Positions 1 through 9,985 are shown, counted from the stretch's first letter. The stretch: DNA of 64,000 nt from Oceanidesulfovibrio marinus (GCF_013085545.1 NZ_CP039543.1:930001-994000); one strand, 5' to 3'. The notes: generated by a model not told the origin, from the letters alone. A program made the numbers and translations.

Positions 1-239
1 TCGGCCACGTAGGTGCCGCTGCCTACCTTGCTGATGATCAGGCCCTGGTTGGTGAGCACGCGGATGGCCTCGCGCACAGAGTTTCGCGACACGCCAAAGG
101 CCTCGGCAAGACGCCGCTCTGCCGGCAGCCTGTCGCCGGGAGCCAGCTCGCCCGAGGCGAGCATAACGCGGATGCGCCTCGCTACCTCGGCAGATACCGA
201 GTGCGTGGCGGACACGGGGGGAATGGTTAATGACGTCAT
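1..239 (-). CDS. GntR-family transcriptional regulator (N-terminal part, cut by window edge)
   Basis: Only the first 79 or so residues are inside the window. They form a GntR-type winged helix: a helix containing EVARRIRVMLASG, then LAPGDRLPAERRLAE, the recognition region FGVSRNSVREAIRVL and the wing GLIISKVGSGTYV. The spacing and the SRNSVREA core fit the FadR subfamily, whose effector domain would lie beyond position 1. The ATG at 239 follows a GAGAGG ribosome site. Inverted TTGGT/ACCAA repeats directly upstream suggest autoregulation. The ligand cannot be judged from this fragment. Confidence 0.85.
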   Translation of the reverse strand, partial: MTSLTIPPVSATHSVSAEVARRIRVMLASGELAPGDRLPAERRLAEAFGVSRNSVREAIRVLTNQGLIISKVGSGTYVA

Positions 240-259
240 GAAAAGCCCTCTCACTCAAA

Positions 260-295
260 TTGGTAGGGCCAAAATACCAAAAGTACCAATTTGGT
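260..295. promoter_or_regulatory. Candidate GntR operator, repeated TTGGT/ACCAA half-sites
   Basis: Just upstream of the GntR gene lie TTGGTA (260-265) and TACCAA (275-280) as an inverted repeat, followed by the perfect 11-bp palindrome ACCAATTTGGT (285-295). FadR-type GntR proteins typically bind short palindromes of the TGGTnnnACCA kind. Position and form fit an autoregulatory operator. Binding is inferred. Confidence 0.5.
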
Positions 296-402
296 CAAGA
301 GGGAGGAGAGTCGTAAAAAGGAATAATCCGTGCGCGAGCAGAAAAGCATCCGCAGTCGCGCAACATCATTTTGAATGTTCTGGTATTAATCTGAAAATAC
401 AA

Positions 403-431
403 ACCAAAAAGCAGCCGGAAATCCAGGCTGC
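403..431 (-). terminator. Rho-independent terminator after the diguanylate cyclase gene
   Basis: Read on the minus strand, a GCAGCC/GGCTGC stem (411-416 with 426-431) is followed by a run of T. It lies about 40 bases past the stop codon of the minus-strand cyclase gene. Confidence 0.7.
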
Positions 432-471
432 TCTTCATCGCACGTACTCGAAATCAGGATGGGTACACAGG

Positions 472-1683
472 TTACGACTGCTCCTCATAGATCTGGATCT
501 GATTTTTCCCATTCTTCTTGCTGCGGTACAGAGCCTGGTCAACATAGCTCACAAGCTCGCCCGAAGACACGGACCTGCTCGAATTGACTGAAGCGACACC
601 TATGCTCAGGGTGATCGCGTCAGATACTGTGGATGCCTTATGCGGGATAGCCAGCGAGTCGATAGCCTTCTGAATACCGCCCGCCACCGTCTCAGCGCCG
701 TGCAGATCCGTATTGGGCAGCAGCATGATAAACTCTTCGCCGCCGTAGCGCGCCGCAATATCCGAAACACGCCTGCACGATTTCTTGAATACTGCAGCGA
801 CTTCCCTGAGACAATCATCACCGGCCTGATGGCCATACGTATCGTTGTATTGCTTGAAGCAATCAACATCCGCCATAACCAATGAAATCGGTAACGAGCT
901 TCGCTGCAAGCGCTTTATCTCAAGCTCTAGCTTGGTATCAAAGTATCTTCTGTTGAATATGCTTGTGACACCGTCAACATTGGCCAGCGCTTCTATCCGC
1001 TTATTTGCAGCGCTCAGGTCATTTTCCATACGATGTGTATTCAAAATCAAAAAAGAATATCCGCTTGCTATTGCTGCCAGAATTGACATGGAAATAGCAA
1101 TACCCTGGAATATTTCTGTGTTATTAAACAAAGATACATGGTCATGCAATGAGACAACTACAACGCGGAACAACAGCCCAAAAATTGAAAAGATTATTGA
1201 CGCCACAATGAGCCAATCCTGCTCTCCCAGCACTGGAGGAATATATTTTATTGCGATGACGAGCGCTTCAAAGAAGAAAAACGCCATGATCAGGCAGAAG
1301 CAAACAATCCTGACTCGCAAGCTGGGTTCAATATATGTGGCCCACAGGAGCACCAATGTAAAAAAGAAGAGGACGACAGAGTTAACAACCCGAACTCTGT
1401 TTGGCACGTCTACAAAAGCGATCAGCCCTTTTGTAAACATGAGCGGCAACAAGAGGAGCAGGAAGTTACCGAGAATTATAGAGATGAAATCAGGAACGAT
1501 CCCGCGCAGGGAGATCACAACACCACCAAGCCCGGCGCTCACAACGCCGCCTGTCCAGTAATGGAATCCCGGGTATGTACGTCGTGCAATGGAAAAATAT
1601 GTCATGACACCAGCGAGAATCAGACTGCTCACGGCGCCGAACATCAACATCGTACGCACATTCAACAATTCGAAGACCATCAT
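472..1683 (-). CDS. Membrane-bound diguanylate cyclase (7TM-GGDEF)
   Basis: The C-terminal 170 residues are a GGDEF domain that should make cyclic di-GMP from two GTP. The active site reads RYGGEEF, and an RVSD motif five residues upstream is an intact inhibitory I-site, so product feedback is expected. The N-terminal half has about seven hydrophobic helices and no recognised sensor family. I chose the paired ATG codons at 1683/1680; the reading frame also extends to a TTG at 1719. Codon use is visibly richer in A and T than in the neighbours, and the gene sits near a tRNA gene, so lateral origin is possible. The signal it senses is unknown. Confidence 0.88.
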   Translation of the reverse strand: MMVFELLNVRTMLMFGAVSSLILAGVMTYFSIARRTYPGFHYWTGGVVSAGLGGVVISLRGIVPDFISIILGNFLLLLLPLMFTKGLIAFVDVPNRVRVVNSVVLFFFTLVLLWATYIEPSLRVRIVCFCLIMAFFFFEALVIAIKYIPPVLGEQDWLIVASIIFSIFGLLFRVVVVSLHDHVSLFNNTEIFQGIAISMSILAAIASGYSFLILNTHRMENDLSAANKRIEALANVDGVTSIFNRRYFDTKLELEIKRLQRSSLPISLVMADVDCFKQYNDTYGHQAGDDCLREVAAVFKKSCRRVSDIAARYGGEEFIMLLPNTDLHGAETVAGGIQKAIDSLAIPHKASTVSDAITLSIGVASVNSSRSVSSGELVSYVDQALYRSKKNGKNQIQIYEEQS

Positions 1684-1970
1684 CCTGGACCACTTAACCC
1701 TGTATACATAGCCGTTCAATGACGGCGTTATGGCAGCACAAACTATGCGGCGCAGTTCCGATCTGGCAGGAACGCCTTACCGACTCCACAGCACATCCAA
1801 CTTCCGTGCCATAGACAGATCACCCACAAAGGAGTCAGCTTTCACGTTCTGAAGAAAAGATGGGCAACAGCCCAGGAGAACTTCGAATACCTTTGATGCT
1901 CCGATTCTTCAACGCCCTCGTAAAAGAGCGTCACCGAAAACATCGCATGGCTGGCGTCGCTTGGCATCCT
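1684..1970. other. Intergenic stretch with no supported gene
   Basis: Between the cyclase start and the tRNA terminator I see no convincing gene. A 41-codon minus-strand frame (1842-1967) exists but begins immediately after the tRNA terminator and lacks a spaced ribosome site. A promoter for the cyclase gene probably lies here, but no clear -35/-10 pair stood out. Confidence 0.4.
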
Positions 1971-2011
1971 AAAAAAACAGGGGACCAGCCAAATGTTTGG
2001 CTAGCCCCCTG
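1971..2011 (-). terminator. Terminator after tRNA-Arg
   Basis: On the minus strand a long interrupted stem (CAGGGG...CAGCCAAA with TTTGGCT...CCCCTG) is followed by seven T. It begins about 17 bases past the CCA end of the tRNA. Confidence 0.8.
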
Positions 2012-2027
2012 AACTGCTTGCAAGATA

Positions 2028-2104
2028 TGGTGACCCCGGCAGGATTCGAACCTGCGGCACCAGGATTAGGAATCCTGTGCTCTATCCTACTGAGCTACGG
2101 GGCC
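2028..2104 (-). tRNA. tRNA-Arg, anticodon CCT
   Basis: This is a 77-base cloverleaf including an encoded CCA end. The acceptor arm GGCCCCG pairs with CGGGGTC with one G-T wobble. The D arm reads GTAGCTCAGTAGGATAGAGC, the anticodon stem CAGGA/TCCTG encloses the loop TTCCTAA (anticodon CCT, reading AGG), and the T arm contains GGTTCGAATCC. A strong terminator follows. tRNA genes of this kind are common integration sites, but I see no integrase or duplicated 3' end in the window. Confidence 0.96.
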
Positions 2105-2349
2105 ACGCGATTGGATGGTGGCGGACAGGCGGCGCTGTCTTGCGGCTGCCGCCGCTGGTCCTGAACAGGTTTGCGCCCTGCTCCATCCGCCCTTCCCGGC
2201 ATTGCGTGCCGGGAAAGTCGCCTTTCGTATATCAGCCTGGGCCGGCGGGTCAAGAGATTGCCTGCGAATCGTTGCTTCCCAAGAGCGATTCAGCTACTCT
2301 GATGTGCTTCGATTCCCATGCGCGAATACCCCACCAAGGAGTTTGTTTC

Positions 2350-3789
2350 ATGATACGCGCCGCCGTAGCCCACACCGTGTGCGCCCTGTTCGCACTCATC
2401 TTGCTTGCCGCGCCTGCCCGCGCCGAGCTTCCCGAGTTCACCACGCTTGCAGAGAGCACCGGCCCGGCCGTGGTCAACATCGCCACCGTGAAGACGGTCA
2501 ATACATCGGAGCAGCTCAAGGACTTCTTCCAGTTCCACGACCGCGATGGCCGCTTCGACGACTTTTTCGACCAGTTCGAGCGCTTTTTCGGTGACCGGTT
2601 CCGCGGTGGCGAGCGTCAGGAGCGCTCCCTGGGCTCCGGCTTCATCATTTCCCCGGACGGCTTCATCGCCACCAACAACCACGTGGTCGAAGGCGCCGAC
2701 GAGGTGAAGGTGAACCTGCAGTTCAAGGGCAAGGAAGAATCCTACGACGCCACCGTGGTGGGACGCGACCAGGAGACCGACCTGGCCGTGCTCAAGATCG
2801 ACACCGAGCACGAGCTGCCCACCCTGCAGTGGGGCGACTCGGACATCATGAAGATCGGCCAGTGGGTGGTGGCCATCGGCAACCCCTTTGGCCTGGACCA
2901 CTCCGTCACGGCCGGCATCATCTCGGCCAAGGGCCGCGTCATCGGCTCCGGCCCCTTTGACGACTTCATCCAGACCGACGCCTCCATCAACCCCGGCAAC
3001 TCTGGCGGCCCCCTGCTCAACATGCAGGGCGAGGTCATCGGCATCAACTCGGCTATCGTGGCCTCGGGCCAGGGCATCGGCTTCGCCATCCCCTCCAACA
3101 TGGCCCGCCGCGTCATTGCGCAGATCCGGACCGGCAAGCCCATGCAGCGCGGCTGGATCGGCGTCACCATCCAGGATGTGGACGAGAACACGGCCAAGGC
3201 CCTGGACATGGATGAGGCCTCCGGCGCCCTGATCTCTTCCGTAATGGAAGGCGAGCCGGCGGCCAATGCCGGCATGAAGACCGGCGACGTGATCAAGGCC
3301 GTGAACGGCAAGGAGGTCGCAGACGCGTCCGAGCTGCTCAAGGCCATTGCCGCGCTCAAACCGGGCGAAAAGGCCGAGCTCACGGTGTGGCGCAAGGGCG
3401 ACACGCTGAACCTCACCGTCACCCTGGGCCAGCGCGACGCCGAGCGCATCGCCGGCGGACTGGACAACAACCAGCCAGGGGACCAAACTGCGCCGGCCGA
3501 GGCCGAAGCTTACGGCCTGACCCTGCAGCCTGTGCCGGACCAGATGGCCAGCCAGCTCGGCATCGCCAAGAATCTGGGCCTGCTGGTGACCGACGTACAG
3601 GACGCCACACCGGCCATGAACGCCGAGATCCAGCCCGGCGACGTGATTCTGGAGGTCAACCAGAAGCCGATCTCCACCGTGGACAAGTTCAACGCAATTC
3701 TGGATAGCGAGGGCAAGGACAAAGGCGTGGTCCTGCTCCTGCTCAACCGGCAGGGACGCAACCTCTTCCGCTCCATGGTTGTGGAGTAA
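2350..3789 (+). CDS. degP: Do/DegP-family periplasmic serine endoprotease
   Basis: This is a 479-residue HtrA-family protease and chaperone acting on misfolded envelope proteins. After a signal peptide (cleavage likely after APARA) comes a trypsin-like domain with the full triad: His in NNHVVEG, Asp in [10 protein letters not shown] and Ser in [10 protein letters not shown]. Two PDZ domains follow, at roughly residues 265-355 and 385-475, for substrate binding and cage assembly. The start at 2350 is set by AAGGAG nine bases upstream and by the signal peptide; the open frame upstream has no ribosome site. It is followed after 50 bases by hslU, giving a protein-quality-control pair. Confidence 0.95.
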   Translation: MIRAAVAHTVCALFALILLAAPARAELPEFTTLAESTGPAVVNIATVKTVNTSEQLKDFFQFHDRDGRFDDFFDQFERFFGDRFRGGERQERSLGSGFIISPDGFIATNNHVVEGADEVKVNLQFKGKEESYDATVVGRDQETDLAVLKIDTEHELPTLQWGDSDIMKIGQWVVAIGNPFGLDHSVTAGIISAKGRVIGSGPFDDFIQTDASINPGNSGGPLLNMQGEVIGINSAIVASGQGIGFAIPSNMARRVIAQIRTGKPMQRGWIGVTIQDVDENTAKALDMDEASGALISSVMEGEPAANAGMKTGDVIKAVNGKEVADASELLKAIAALKPGEKAELTVWRKGDTLNLTVTLGQRDAERIAGGLDNNQPGDQTAPAEAEAYGLTLQPVPDQMASQLGIAKNLGLLVTDVQDATPAMNAEIQPGDVILEVNQKPISTVDKFNAILDSEGKDKGVVLLLLNRQGRNLFRSMVVE

Positions 3790-3839
3790 AGACCAGACGT
3801 CCCAAAAACGCACACACGCTTCGACAAGGACGAATGCAC

Positions 3840-5273
<1,434 letters not shown>

Positions 5274-5321
5274 CTATTGAAGAAAGAGACGGCATTGAAA
5301 GACAAGCATCCGGAGGCCGAA

Positions 5322-6215
5322 ATGGTGGCTCATGACAAAGGCACGCGCGTTGCCAAGCTCCTCATGGAAAGCCTCCCGTTCATCCGCAATTTCCACGGAC
5401 AGTCCGTAGTCATCAAGTACGGCGGCCACGCCATGAAGGACGAGGTGCTCAAGGAAGCGTTCGCCAAGTCCATCGTGATGCTCAAGTACATCGGCGTGAA
5501 CCCCGTCATCGTGCACGGCGGCGGCCCCCAGATTGGCAAGCTCCTGGAGCAGCTCAATATCCAGTGCTCGTTCCGCGAGGGCATGCGCGTGACCGACGAG
5601 GCCACCATGGACGTTGTGGAGATGGTCCTCGGCGGCAAGGTCAACAAGGAGATCGTCAATCTCCTCAACCTGCACGGTGGCAAGGCCGTGGGCCTCTCCG
5701 GCACGGACGGCTGGTGCGTGCGCTGCCGCCAGCTGGAGATGGCCGTGTCCCGCGACAACGCCCCGCCGGAGATCATCGACCTGGGCCGCGTGGGCGAGGT
5801 GACGCACATCGAAACCAGCCTCATCTACTCCCTGGAGCGCGAAGGCTTCATCCCGGTCATCGCGCCTATCGGCGTGGATACCAACGGTCGTACCTACAAC
5901 ATCAATGCCGACTCCGTGGCCGGAGCCGTGGCCGCCGCCCTGGGCGCCAAGCGCCTCATCCTGCTTACGGATGTGGCCGGCATCCTGGACAAAACCGGCG
6001 CGCTCATCTCCTCCATGTCCATGGCCGCCGCAGCCATGGCCATCGGCGACGGTACCGTGCAGGGCGGCATGATCCCCAAGGTGAAATGCTGCCTGGAAGC
6101 CCTGGACGCCGGCGTGGAGAAAGCCCAGATCATCGACGGCCGCACCGAGAACTCTGTGCTGCTGGAGCTGTTCACCCAAAAAGGCATTGGTACGGAGATC
6201 GTCCGTAAAGGGTAA
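5322..6215 (+). CDS. argB: Acetylglutamate kinase
   Basis: ArgB phosphorylates N-acetyl-L-glutamate with ATP, the second step of arginine synthesis. The 297-residue amino acid kinase fold shows VIKYGGHAM near the N-terminus, [11 protein letters not shown] for substrate binding, [17 protein letters not shown] and [12 protein letters not shown]. The ATG at 5322 has GGAGG five bases upstream and gives the family's usual length; a TTG 45 bases earlier has no such site. It begins 48 bases after hslU and is probably cotranscribed with degP and hslU. Confidence 0.96.
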   Translation: MVAHDKGTRVAKLLMESLPFIRNFHGQSVVIKYGGHAMKDEVLKEAFAKSIVMLKYIGVNPVIVHGGGPQIGKLLEQLNIQCSFREGMRVTDEATMDVVEMVLGGKVNKEIVNLLNLHGGKAVGLSGTDGWCVRCRQLEMAVSRDNAPPEIIDLGRVGEVTHIETSLIYSLEREGFIPVIAPIGVDTNGRTYNINADSVAGAVAAALGAKRLILLTDVAGILDKTGALISSMSMAAAAMAIGDGTVQGGMIPKVKCCLEALDAGVEKAQIIDGRTENSVLLELFTQKGIGTEIVRKG

Positions 6216-6235
6216 GCCCCGAGATTCGCCTCCGG

Positions 6236-6290
6236 GGTCAAGGGGCCATTGGCCCCTTGCTGGGAGCCTGAGGACGGCGTCCCTCAGAAT
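6236..6290. repeat. Paired palindromes after argB, member of an intergenic repeat group
   Basis: Two hairpins lie back to back: CAAGGGGCC/GGCCCCTTG, and a second built on CTGAGG...CCTCAG around GACGGCGTC. Similar pairs occur at 11661-11870. They may act as transcript 3' ends for argB, though no T run follows. They look like dispersed palindromic units of the REP kind, seen here in only two places. Confidence 0.5.
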
Positions 6291-6330
6291 CCCGAAAAAC
6301 CCTAATGTCATGACTTTTTCTCGGCCGGCG

Positions 6331-6360
6331 TTGCGGGAAACCTGATTCCTGGTGTATGTT
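6331..6360 (+). promoter_or_regulatory. Candidate sigma-70 promoter for the yqjD-like operon
   Basis: TTGCGG (6331-6336) and TATGTT (6355-6360) are separated by 18 bases and stand about 77 bases before the first gene of the three-gene set. The hexamers are imperfect. Confidence 0.35.
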
Positions 6361-6436
6361 GGTGTGTGTGGAGTTTGTAGCCGACGCCAACAGGACGCGT
6401 GACAAGCGTGTCCCCAATACACGAAGGAGAGTTCCC

Positions 6437-6742
6437 ATGCCCCATATGGAAGAAACCAATAAGGCCAAGGAACGGATCAACAAGGATTTCAAGCTGCTTG
6501 TGGACGATGCCCATGCCCTGCTGAAGGCCACGGCAGACGACACGGACAAGATTACCAAGGAAGCGCGCGACAAGCTCGCCGAACGGCTGAGCGAGTACCG
6601 GGAGCGATACTCCTACGTGGAGGACGCCATTGTCGGCCGCGCCGAGCAGGTGGACCATTTCGTCAAGGACAAGCCCTACCAGGCCATGGGCGCGGCTCTC
6701 GGCGTAGGCCTGCTCGTGGGCTGGCTCTTCTCCCGCAAGTAG
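6437..6742 (+). CDS. YqjD/ElaB-like DUF883 family membrane-anchored protein
   Basis: This 101-residue protein has an amphipathic, charged helical body (KAKERINKDFKLLVDDAHALL), a DKPYQAMGAALGVGLLVGWLF segment that forms one C-terminal membrane helix, and an SRK end. This matches the ElaB/YqjD/DUF883 family, whose E. coli members are stationary-phase inner-membrane proteins that associate with ribosomes. The ATG at 6437 follows AAGGAGAG. The next two genes match YqjE and YqjK, so the E. coli yqjDEK gene order is preserved. Confidence 0.85.
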   Translation: MPHMEETNKAKERINKDFKLLVDDAHALLKATADDTDKITKEARDKLAERLSEYRERYSYVEDAIVGRAEQVDHFVKDKPYQAMGAALGVGLLVGWLFSRK

Positions 6743-6751
6743 GGTTCGAGA

Positions 6752-7141
6752 ATGCCAGGACCTTTCGAATCCGCCCTGTCCTCCATCCTGGAAGCGCCGG
6801 AGCACGCCAGACGCGCCGTGCGGATCATCCTCGCCCTGGGCAGAAACCGTCTGGAGCTCGTCGGCGTGGAGGCGCGGGAGGAATCGCTGCTTTTGCTGCG
6901 GCTGCTCATCCTGGCGGCCGCAGCCTTCCTCTTTCTGGCGCTGGCCGTTGTGGTCGGCACATTCACCGTCATCTACGCCGTGGGGCCGGAGCATAGGCTC
7001 ACGGCCCTGGTCTGCGCCACGGCGCTCTTCGCCATCATCGGCGTCATTCTGGTGCTTGTGACCCGCATGAAAGTGCGCAACGCCAAGCCCCCATTTTCCC
7101 AGACCGTGGCCGAGCTGCGCAAGGACGAGGACTGCCTGTGA
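6752..7141 (+). CDS. YqjE-like phage-holin-superfamily membrane protein
   Basis: The 129-residue protein has two strongly hydrophobic segments, one around LLLRLLILAAAAFLFLALAV and one around ALVCATALFAIIGVILVLV, flanked by charged cytoplasmic ends. This is the arrangement of the YqjE/holin-X group that accompanies DUF883 proteins. It starts nine bases after the previous stop and its own stop overlaps the next start. Its molecular role is unknown; inner-membrane placement is clear from the helices. Confidence 0.75.
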   Translation: MPGPFESALSSILEAPEHARRAVRIILALGRNRLELVGVEAREESLLLLRLLILAAAAFLFLALAVVVGTFTVIYAVGPEHRLTALVCATALFAIIGVILVLVTRMKVRNAKPPFSQTVAELRKDEDCL

Positions 7142-7326
7142 GTGGAAAAATGACACCGCTGGCCCGCAAGAAAGCGCTGCTGCTGGCCGAAGGCGCCCTG
7201 CTCCGCGCAGAAGCCGTGCATGAGGTGCATCAGGTGAAAGTCGGGTTGTCGATCATAGCACGATTGCTGTCCACCGGCGCAACGATACTGGGTCTCACAC
7301 GGCGCCGTCCGCGGCCACTCCGCTAA
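7138..7326 (+). CDS. Small basic protein, YqjK-like
   Basis: A 62-residue basic protein with the end TRRRPRPLR. Its GTG start overlaps the TGA of the yqjE-like gene (GTGA), so translation is probably coupled. The core ARKKALLLAEGALLRAE resembles YqjK-type proteins that complete the yqjDEK set. Assignment rests mainly on context. Confidence 0.6.
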   Translation: MSGKMTPLARKKALLLAEGALLRAEAVHEVHQVKVGLSIIARLLSTGATILGLTRRRPRPLR

Positions 7327-7484
7327 CTGGCCAGACGCGGGAGCCGTAAGGGGCAATCCTCGCGAGCATCCCGGCGAGCTCTGGCTGATGATTTTCGCCA
7401 GGCATGAGCACCCGACTCTGCTGCGCTGCAGTCCTGGCCTTGTAGCTTTCTGCTGAAACGTCTGATGCATGCTGGAGGGCGTTT

Positions 7485-8984
7485 ATGTGGCGGAATCCGA
7501 CATTCATCTGCGCCATGAGCCTGACCCTGGCGGTAGTGGCCTGGGGAATGGTGGACACTCTGGGGCTTGCGGCGTGGGCCAGCTCCACCGTGGATCTGCT
7601 GTTCCGCAGCCGGGGCTGGTTCGTGATGCTGACCACCACGTTCCTGCTGCTGGGAGCGATTATCCTGGCTGCCGGACGCGCGGGCCGCATCCGCCTTGGG
7701 GCCGAAGATGAACGCCCCGAGTTCTCCACCTTTTCCTGGCTGGTGATGATGTTCGCCGCCGGCATGGGGGTGGGGCTGCTGTTCTACGGCGTGGCGGAGC
7801 CGGTGGGCCATTTCCTGTTCTTCCGCAACTACCAGAACGCTCCAGAGGCCGCCTCGTCGGCCCTGTCCCTCACCGTGTTCCATTGGGGGCTGCACGCCTG
7901 GGCCATATACGGCTCCTGCGGCCTCGTCATAGCCTATTTCGGCTTCCGCAAAAACGCCCCCCAACTCCTCAGCTCCCCACTGCGCCACGTGTACGGCGAG
8001 AATGTATGGACGCGCGGTATCGGGTTCATTTTCGACGCCCTGGCGGTCTACGCCACGGCCATCGGCCTGGCAGGCTCCATGGCCATGGGTGTTTTTCAGG
8101 TGCAAAGCGGTGTGGCCCGGATGCTGGGACTGGGAGAGACCGGCCTGGGCTTGGCCCTTGGAGTCTTCGTTGTGCTTTGCCTGGCCTCGTTCCTGCCCCT
8201 GGTGCGCGATCTGGGATCGGGCATGGCCAAGCTTTCTTCTCTGGCCATACTCCTCACCGTAGGACTCATGCTCTACCTGCTGTTGGCCGGGCCCACGGGC
8301 TTTATCATGAGCAGCGTTACTGAAATGCTGGGAAATTACGCCAGCCAGGTGCTGCCACACGGCTTGCAGACCTACGTCTTCTGGGAAGAGAACGTGCTCA
8401 AGTACTTCTCGGACTGGACCCTGAACTACATGGTCTGGTGGCTGGCCTGGGCTCCCTTTGTGGGAGTCTTTATCGCGCGCATCTCGCGAGGCCGTACCAT
8501 CCGCGAGTTCCTTACCGGCGTGCTGCTCGCTCCCACAGGCTTTTCCCTGGTCTGGTTCGGCGTGTTGGGCAGCGCTGGCTTTTACGAGGCATATTTCGAG
8601 CGTTTCGATCCGCAAATCGTGGTGCGCGACGTCAACGCCGCCACCTTCGCCCTTCTGGAGAGCTTTCCCCTGGCCTGGCTCACCTCTGCGGCCACCATCG
8701 CCGCAGCTTTCCTCTTCATCGTCACCAGCGTGGTGAGCGCCGCCTATGTGCTGGCCATGTTCTCCAGCCGTGGCGACGCGGACCCGCCCACTTCCATGAA
8801 GCTGACCTGGGGCGTTATCCTGGCGGCCCTGGGCCTGGTGATGATCGTTACCGGCAGCGTGGACGCCGTGCGGGCCATTATCGCCCTGTCCGCCAATCCC
8901 TTCATCTTCATCGTACTGACGCTTTTTGTGTGCCTGCTGCGGGCGCTGCGGCGCGACATGAACCACCACGGGGAGGAATCATGA
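7485..8984 (+). CDS. BCCT-family (betaine/carnitine/choline) transporter
   Basis: A 499-residue secondary transporter with about twelve membrane helices. Family signatures are GMGVGLLFYGVAEP in the third helix region and the WWLAWAPFVGVFIARISRGR segment that follows the substrate-binding helix. Such proteins import trimethylammonium compounds driven by Na+ or H+ gradients, for osmoprotection or as carbon/methyl sources; the substrate here cannot be told from sequence. The N-terminus is short, and no long cytoplasmic C-terminal osmosensing tail like that of BetP is visible. GGAGGG precedes the ATG. The stop overlaps the start of a 28-codon membrane microprotein gene. Confidence 0.92.
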   Translation: MWRNPTFICAMSLTLAVVAWGMVDTLGLAAWASSTVDLLFRSRGWFVMLTTTFLLLGAIILAAGRAGRIRLGAEDERPEFSTFSWLVMMFAAGMGVGLLFYGVAEPVGHFLFFRNYQNAPEAASSALSLTVFHWGLHAWAIYGSCGLVIAYFGFRKNAPQLLSSPLRHVYGENVWTRGIGFIFDALAVYATAIGLAGSMAMGVFQVQSGVARMLGLGETGLGLALGVFVVLCLASFLPLVRDLGSGMAKLSSLAILLTVGLMLYLLLAGPTGFIMSSVTEMLGNYASQVLPHGLQTYVFWEENVLKYFSDWTLNYMVWWLAWAPFVGVFIARISRGRTIREFLTGVLLAPTGFSLVWFGVLGSAGFYEAYFERFDPQIVVRDVNAATFALLESFPLAWLTSAATIAAAFLFIVTSVVSAAYVLAMFSSRGDADPPTSMKLTWGVILAALGLVMIVTGSVDAVRAIIALSANPFIFIVLTLFVCLLRALRRDMNHHGEES

Positions 8985-9067
8985 ACGGAGTGCTCGACAC
9001 CCTGCTCAATGCAGGCGTCTTCGCCTTTATCGGGCTCCTGCTCTGGCTGTACTTCAAGCCGTCCTGA
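8981..9067 (+). CDS. 28-residue single-helix membrane microprotein coupled to the BCCT gene
   Basis: This small frame begins at ATGA, overlapping the transporter stop, with GGGGAGG four bases upstream of its ATG. It encodes 28 residues: a short polar start (MNGVLDTLLN), one hydrophobic helix (GVFAFIGLLLWLYF) and a KPS end. The strong ribosome site, the stop-start overlap and the clean transmembrane pattern argue for a real product. By analogy with small subunits such as KdpF it could stabilise or modulate the transporter, but this is inference. Confidence 0.6.
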   Translation: MNGVLDTLLNAGVFAFIGLLLWLYFKPS

Positions 9068-9083
9068 CCCTGGCGTGGGGCGT

Positions 9084-9104
9084 TCCGGACGTATTCAGTC
9101 CGGA
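9084..9104 (+). terminator. Hairpin after the BCCT/microprotein genes
   Basis: A 7-bp stem TCCGGAC/GTCCGGA encloses a 7-base loop 16 bases after the microprotein stop. No T run follows, so it may be a weak terminator or a 3' stabiliser. Confidence 0.35.
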
Positions 9105-9145
9105 GCAAATCTACGAGTCACAGTCTGGACCATGCCCGGTGAGGT

Positions 9146-9176
9146 AAAAACGAAAAAGGCCCGGCATTGCCGGGCC
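9146..9176 (-). terminator. Terminator after pyrR
   Basis: On the minus strand the stem GGCCCGGC/GCCGGGCC with an AAT loop is followed by TTTTTCGTTTTT, a standard intrinsic terminator for pyrR. Confidence 0.85.
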
Positions 9177-9205
9177 CATGTCGATCAGGGGAAAGGGATG
9201 GGAGA

Positions 9206-9739
9206 TTACGCCACGAGACAGACCCGGTCCTCGCCGTCGCGCTCGTTCACGTAGACGTTCACATGCTCGCCGCGCTGGGTGGGCACGTGCTCGCCCACGT
9301 AGTTGGCCTCGATGGGCAGCTCGCGGTTGCCGCGGTCCACAAGGACCAGAAGCTCCACCTTGCGCGGCCGGCCGTAGTCCAGAATCGCCTCTAGCGCGGC
9401 GCGGATGGTCCGGCCGGTAAACAGCACGTCATCCACCAGCAGAATCTCGCGGTCCTCGATGGAGAACGGGATGTCGGTCTGGCTGATGGTCGGTTGCACG
9501 GCCAGACTGGTCCAGTCGTCGCGGTAGAGGTTGATGTCGAGGCGGCCCAGATTGAGGTCGCATCCGGCCTTGGCGTCCACAATGGCCTTGAGCCGCCGCG
9601 CGATGTCCACGCCCCGGCGCTGGATGCCCATGAGCACCAGATTCTCGCAGCCCTTATGCGCCGCGACGACCTCGTCGGCAAGCCTGGTCAGCACCGTCTC
9701 CATGTCGGCAGCGCTGAGAATATCCTTGCAGTCCTGCAT
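9206..9739 (-). CDS. pyrR: Bifunctional pyr operon regulator / uracil phosphoribosyltransferase PyrR
   Basis: The 177-residue protein carries the PRPP-binding signature ILLVDDVLFTGRTIRAAL, the family motifs LMGIQRRGVDIARRL and LYRDDWT, and a RPRKVELLVLVDRG segment. PyrR has weak uracil phosphoribosyltransferase activity and in Gram-positives binds pyr leader RNA as an attenuator. The gene stands alone here with its own terminator; no pyrimidine gene or attenuator is adjacent, so any RNA target must lie elsewhere. Its role may be mainly enzymatic in this lineage. Confidence 0.93.
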   Translation of the reverse strand: MQDCKDILSAADMETVLTRLADEVVAAHKGCENLVLMGIQRRGVDIARRLKAIVDAKAGCDLNLGRLDINLYRDDWTSLAVQPTISQTDIPFSIEDREILLVDDVLFTGRTIRAALEAILDYGRPRKVELLVLVDRGNRELPIEANYVGEHVPTQRGEHVNVYVNERDGEDRVCLVA

Positions 9740-9921
9740 GGCATACCCGTCCTTGATTCGCTCCGTATCCGTGAGAAATCGGCAAAATATTCATATAGTG
9801 GATTGCGCCGCTCAAGTAAATCCATTCTCCAGAAGGTTTTAATACATTGATATTGCAATAGATTCAACAAGGCACTCTGCCCGCATCCTTGTGGAAAGTC
9901 GTTCGTTTTTGGAGCCTGCCA

Positions 9922-9950
9922 TTGACAGCCTCTTTGTCGACCATTACGTT
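9922..9950 (+). promoter_or_regulatory. Sigma-70-like promoter of the Cys-type HesB gene
   Basis: TTGACA (9922-9927) and TACGTT (9945-9950) are 17 bases apart. The ATG lies 36 bases after the -10 element, behind CACGGAGG. Confidence 0.6.
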
Positions 9951-9985
9951 CTCCAATACTTCAAAATCACAGCACGGAGGTTTTC

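Noticed and set aside
1842-1967. 41-codon minus-strand frame between the cyclase and the tRNA
   Set aside because: It follows the tRNA terminator directly, has no spaced ribosome site or promoter, and no recognisable sequence.
2077-2349. N-terminal extension of degP in the open frame from 2077
   Set aside because: It overlaps the tRNA-Arg gene on the other strand, has no ribosome site, and would bury the signal peptide that begins at 2350.
2290-3813. Long minus-strand frame of 507 codons opposite degP
   Set aside because: Antisense shadow produced by GC-rich codon bias; His/Gly/Leu-rich translation without domains, while the plus strand encodes a complete protease.
5277-5321. argB starting at TTG 5277
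   Set aside because: The ATG at 5322 has GGAGG at proper distance and gives the standard protein length.
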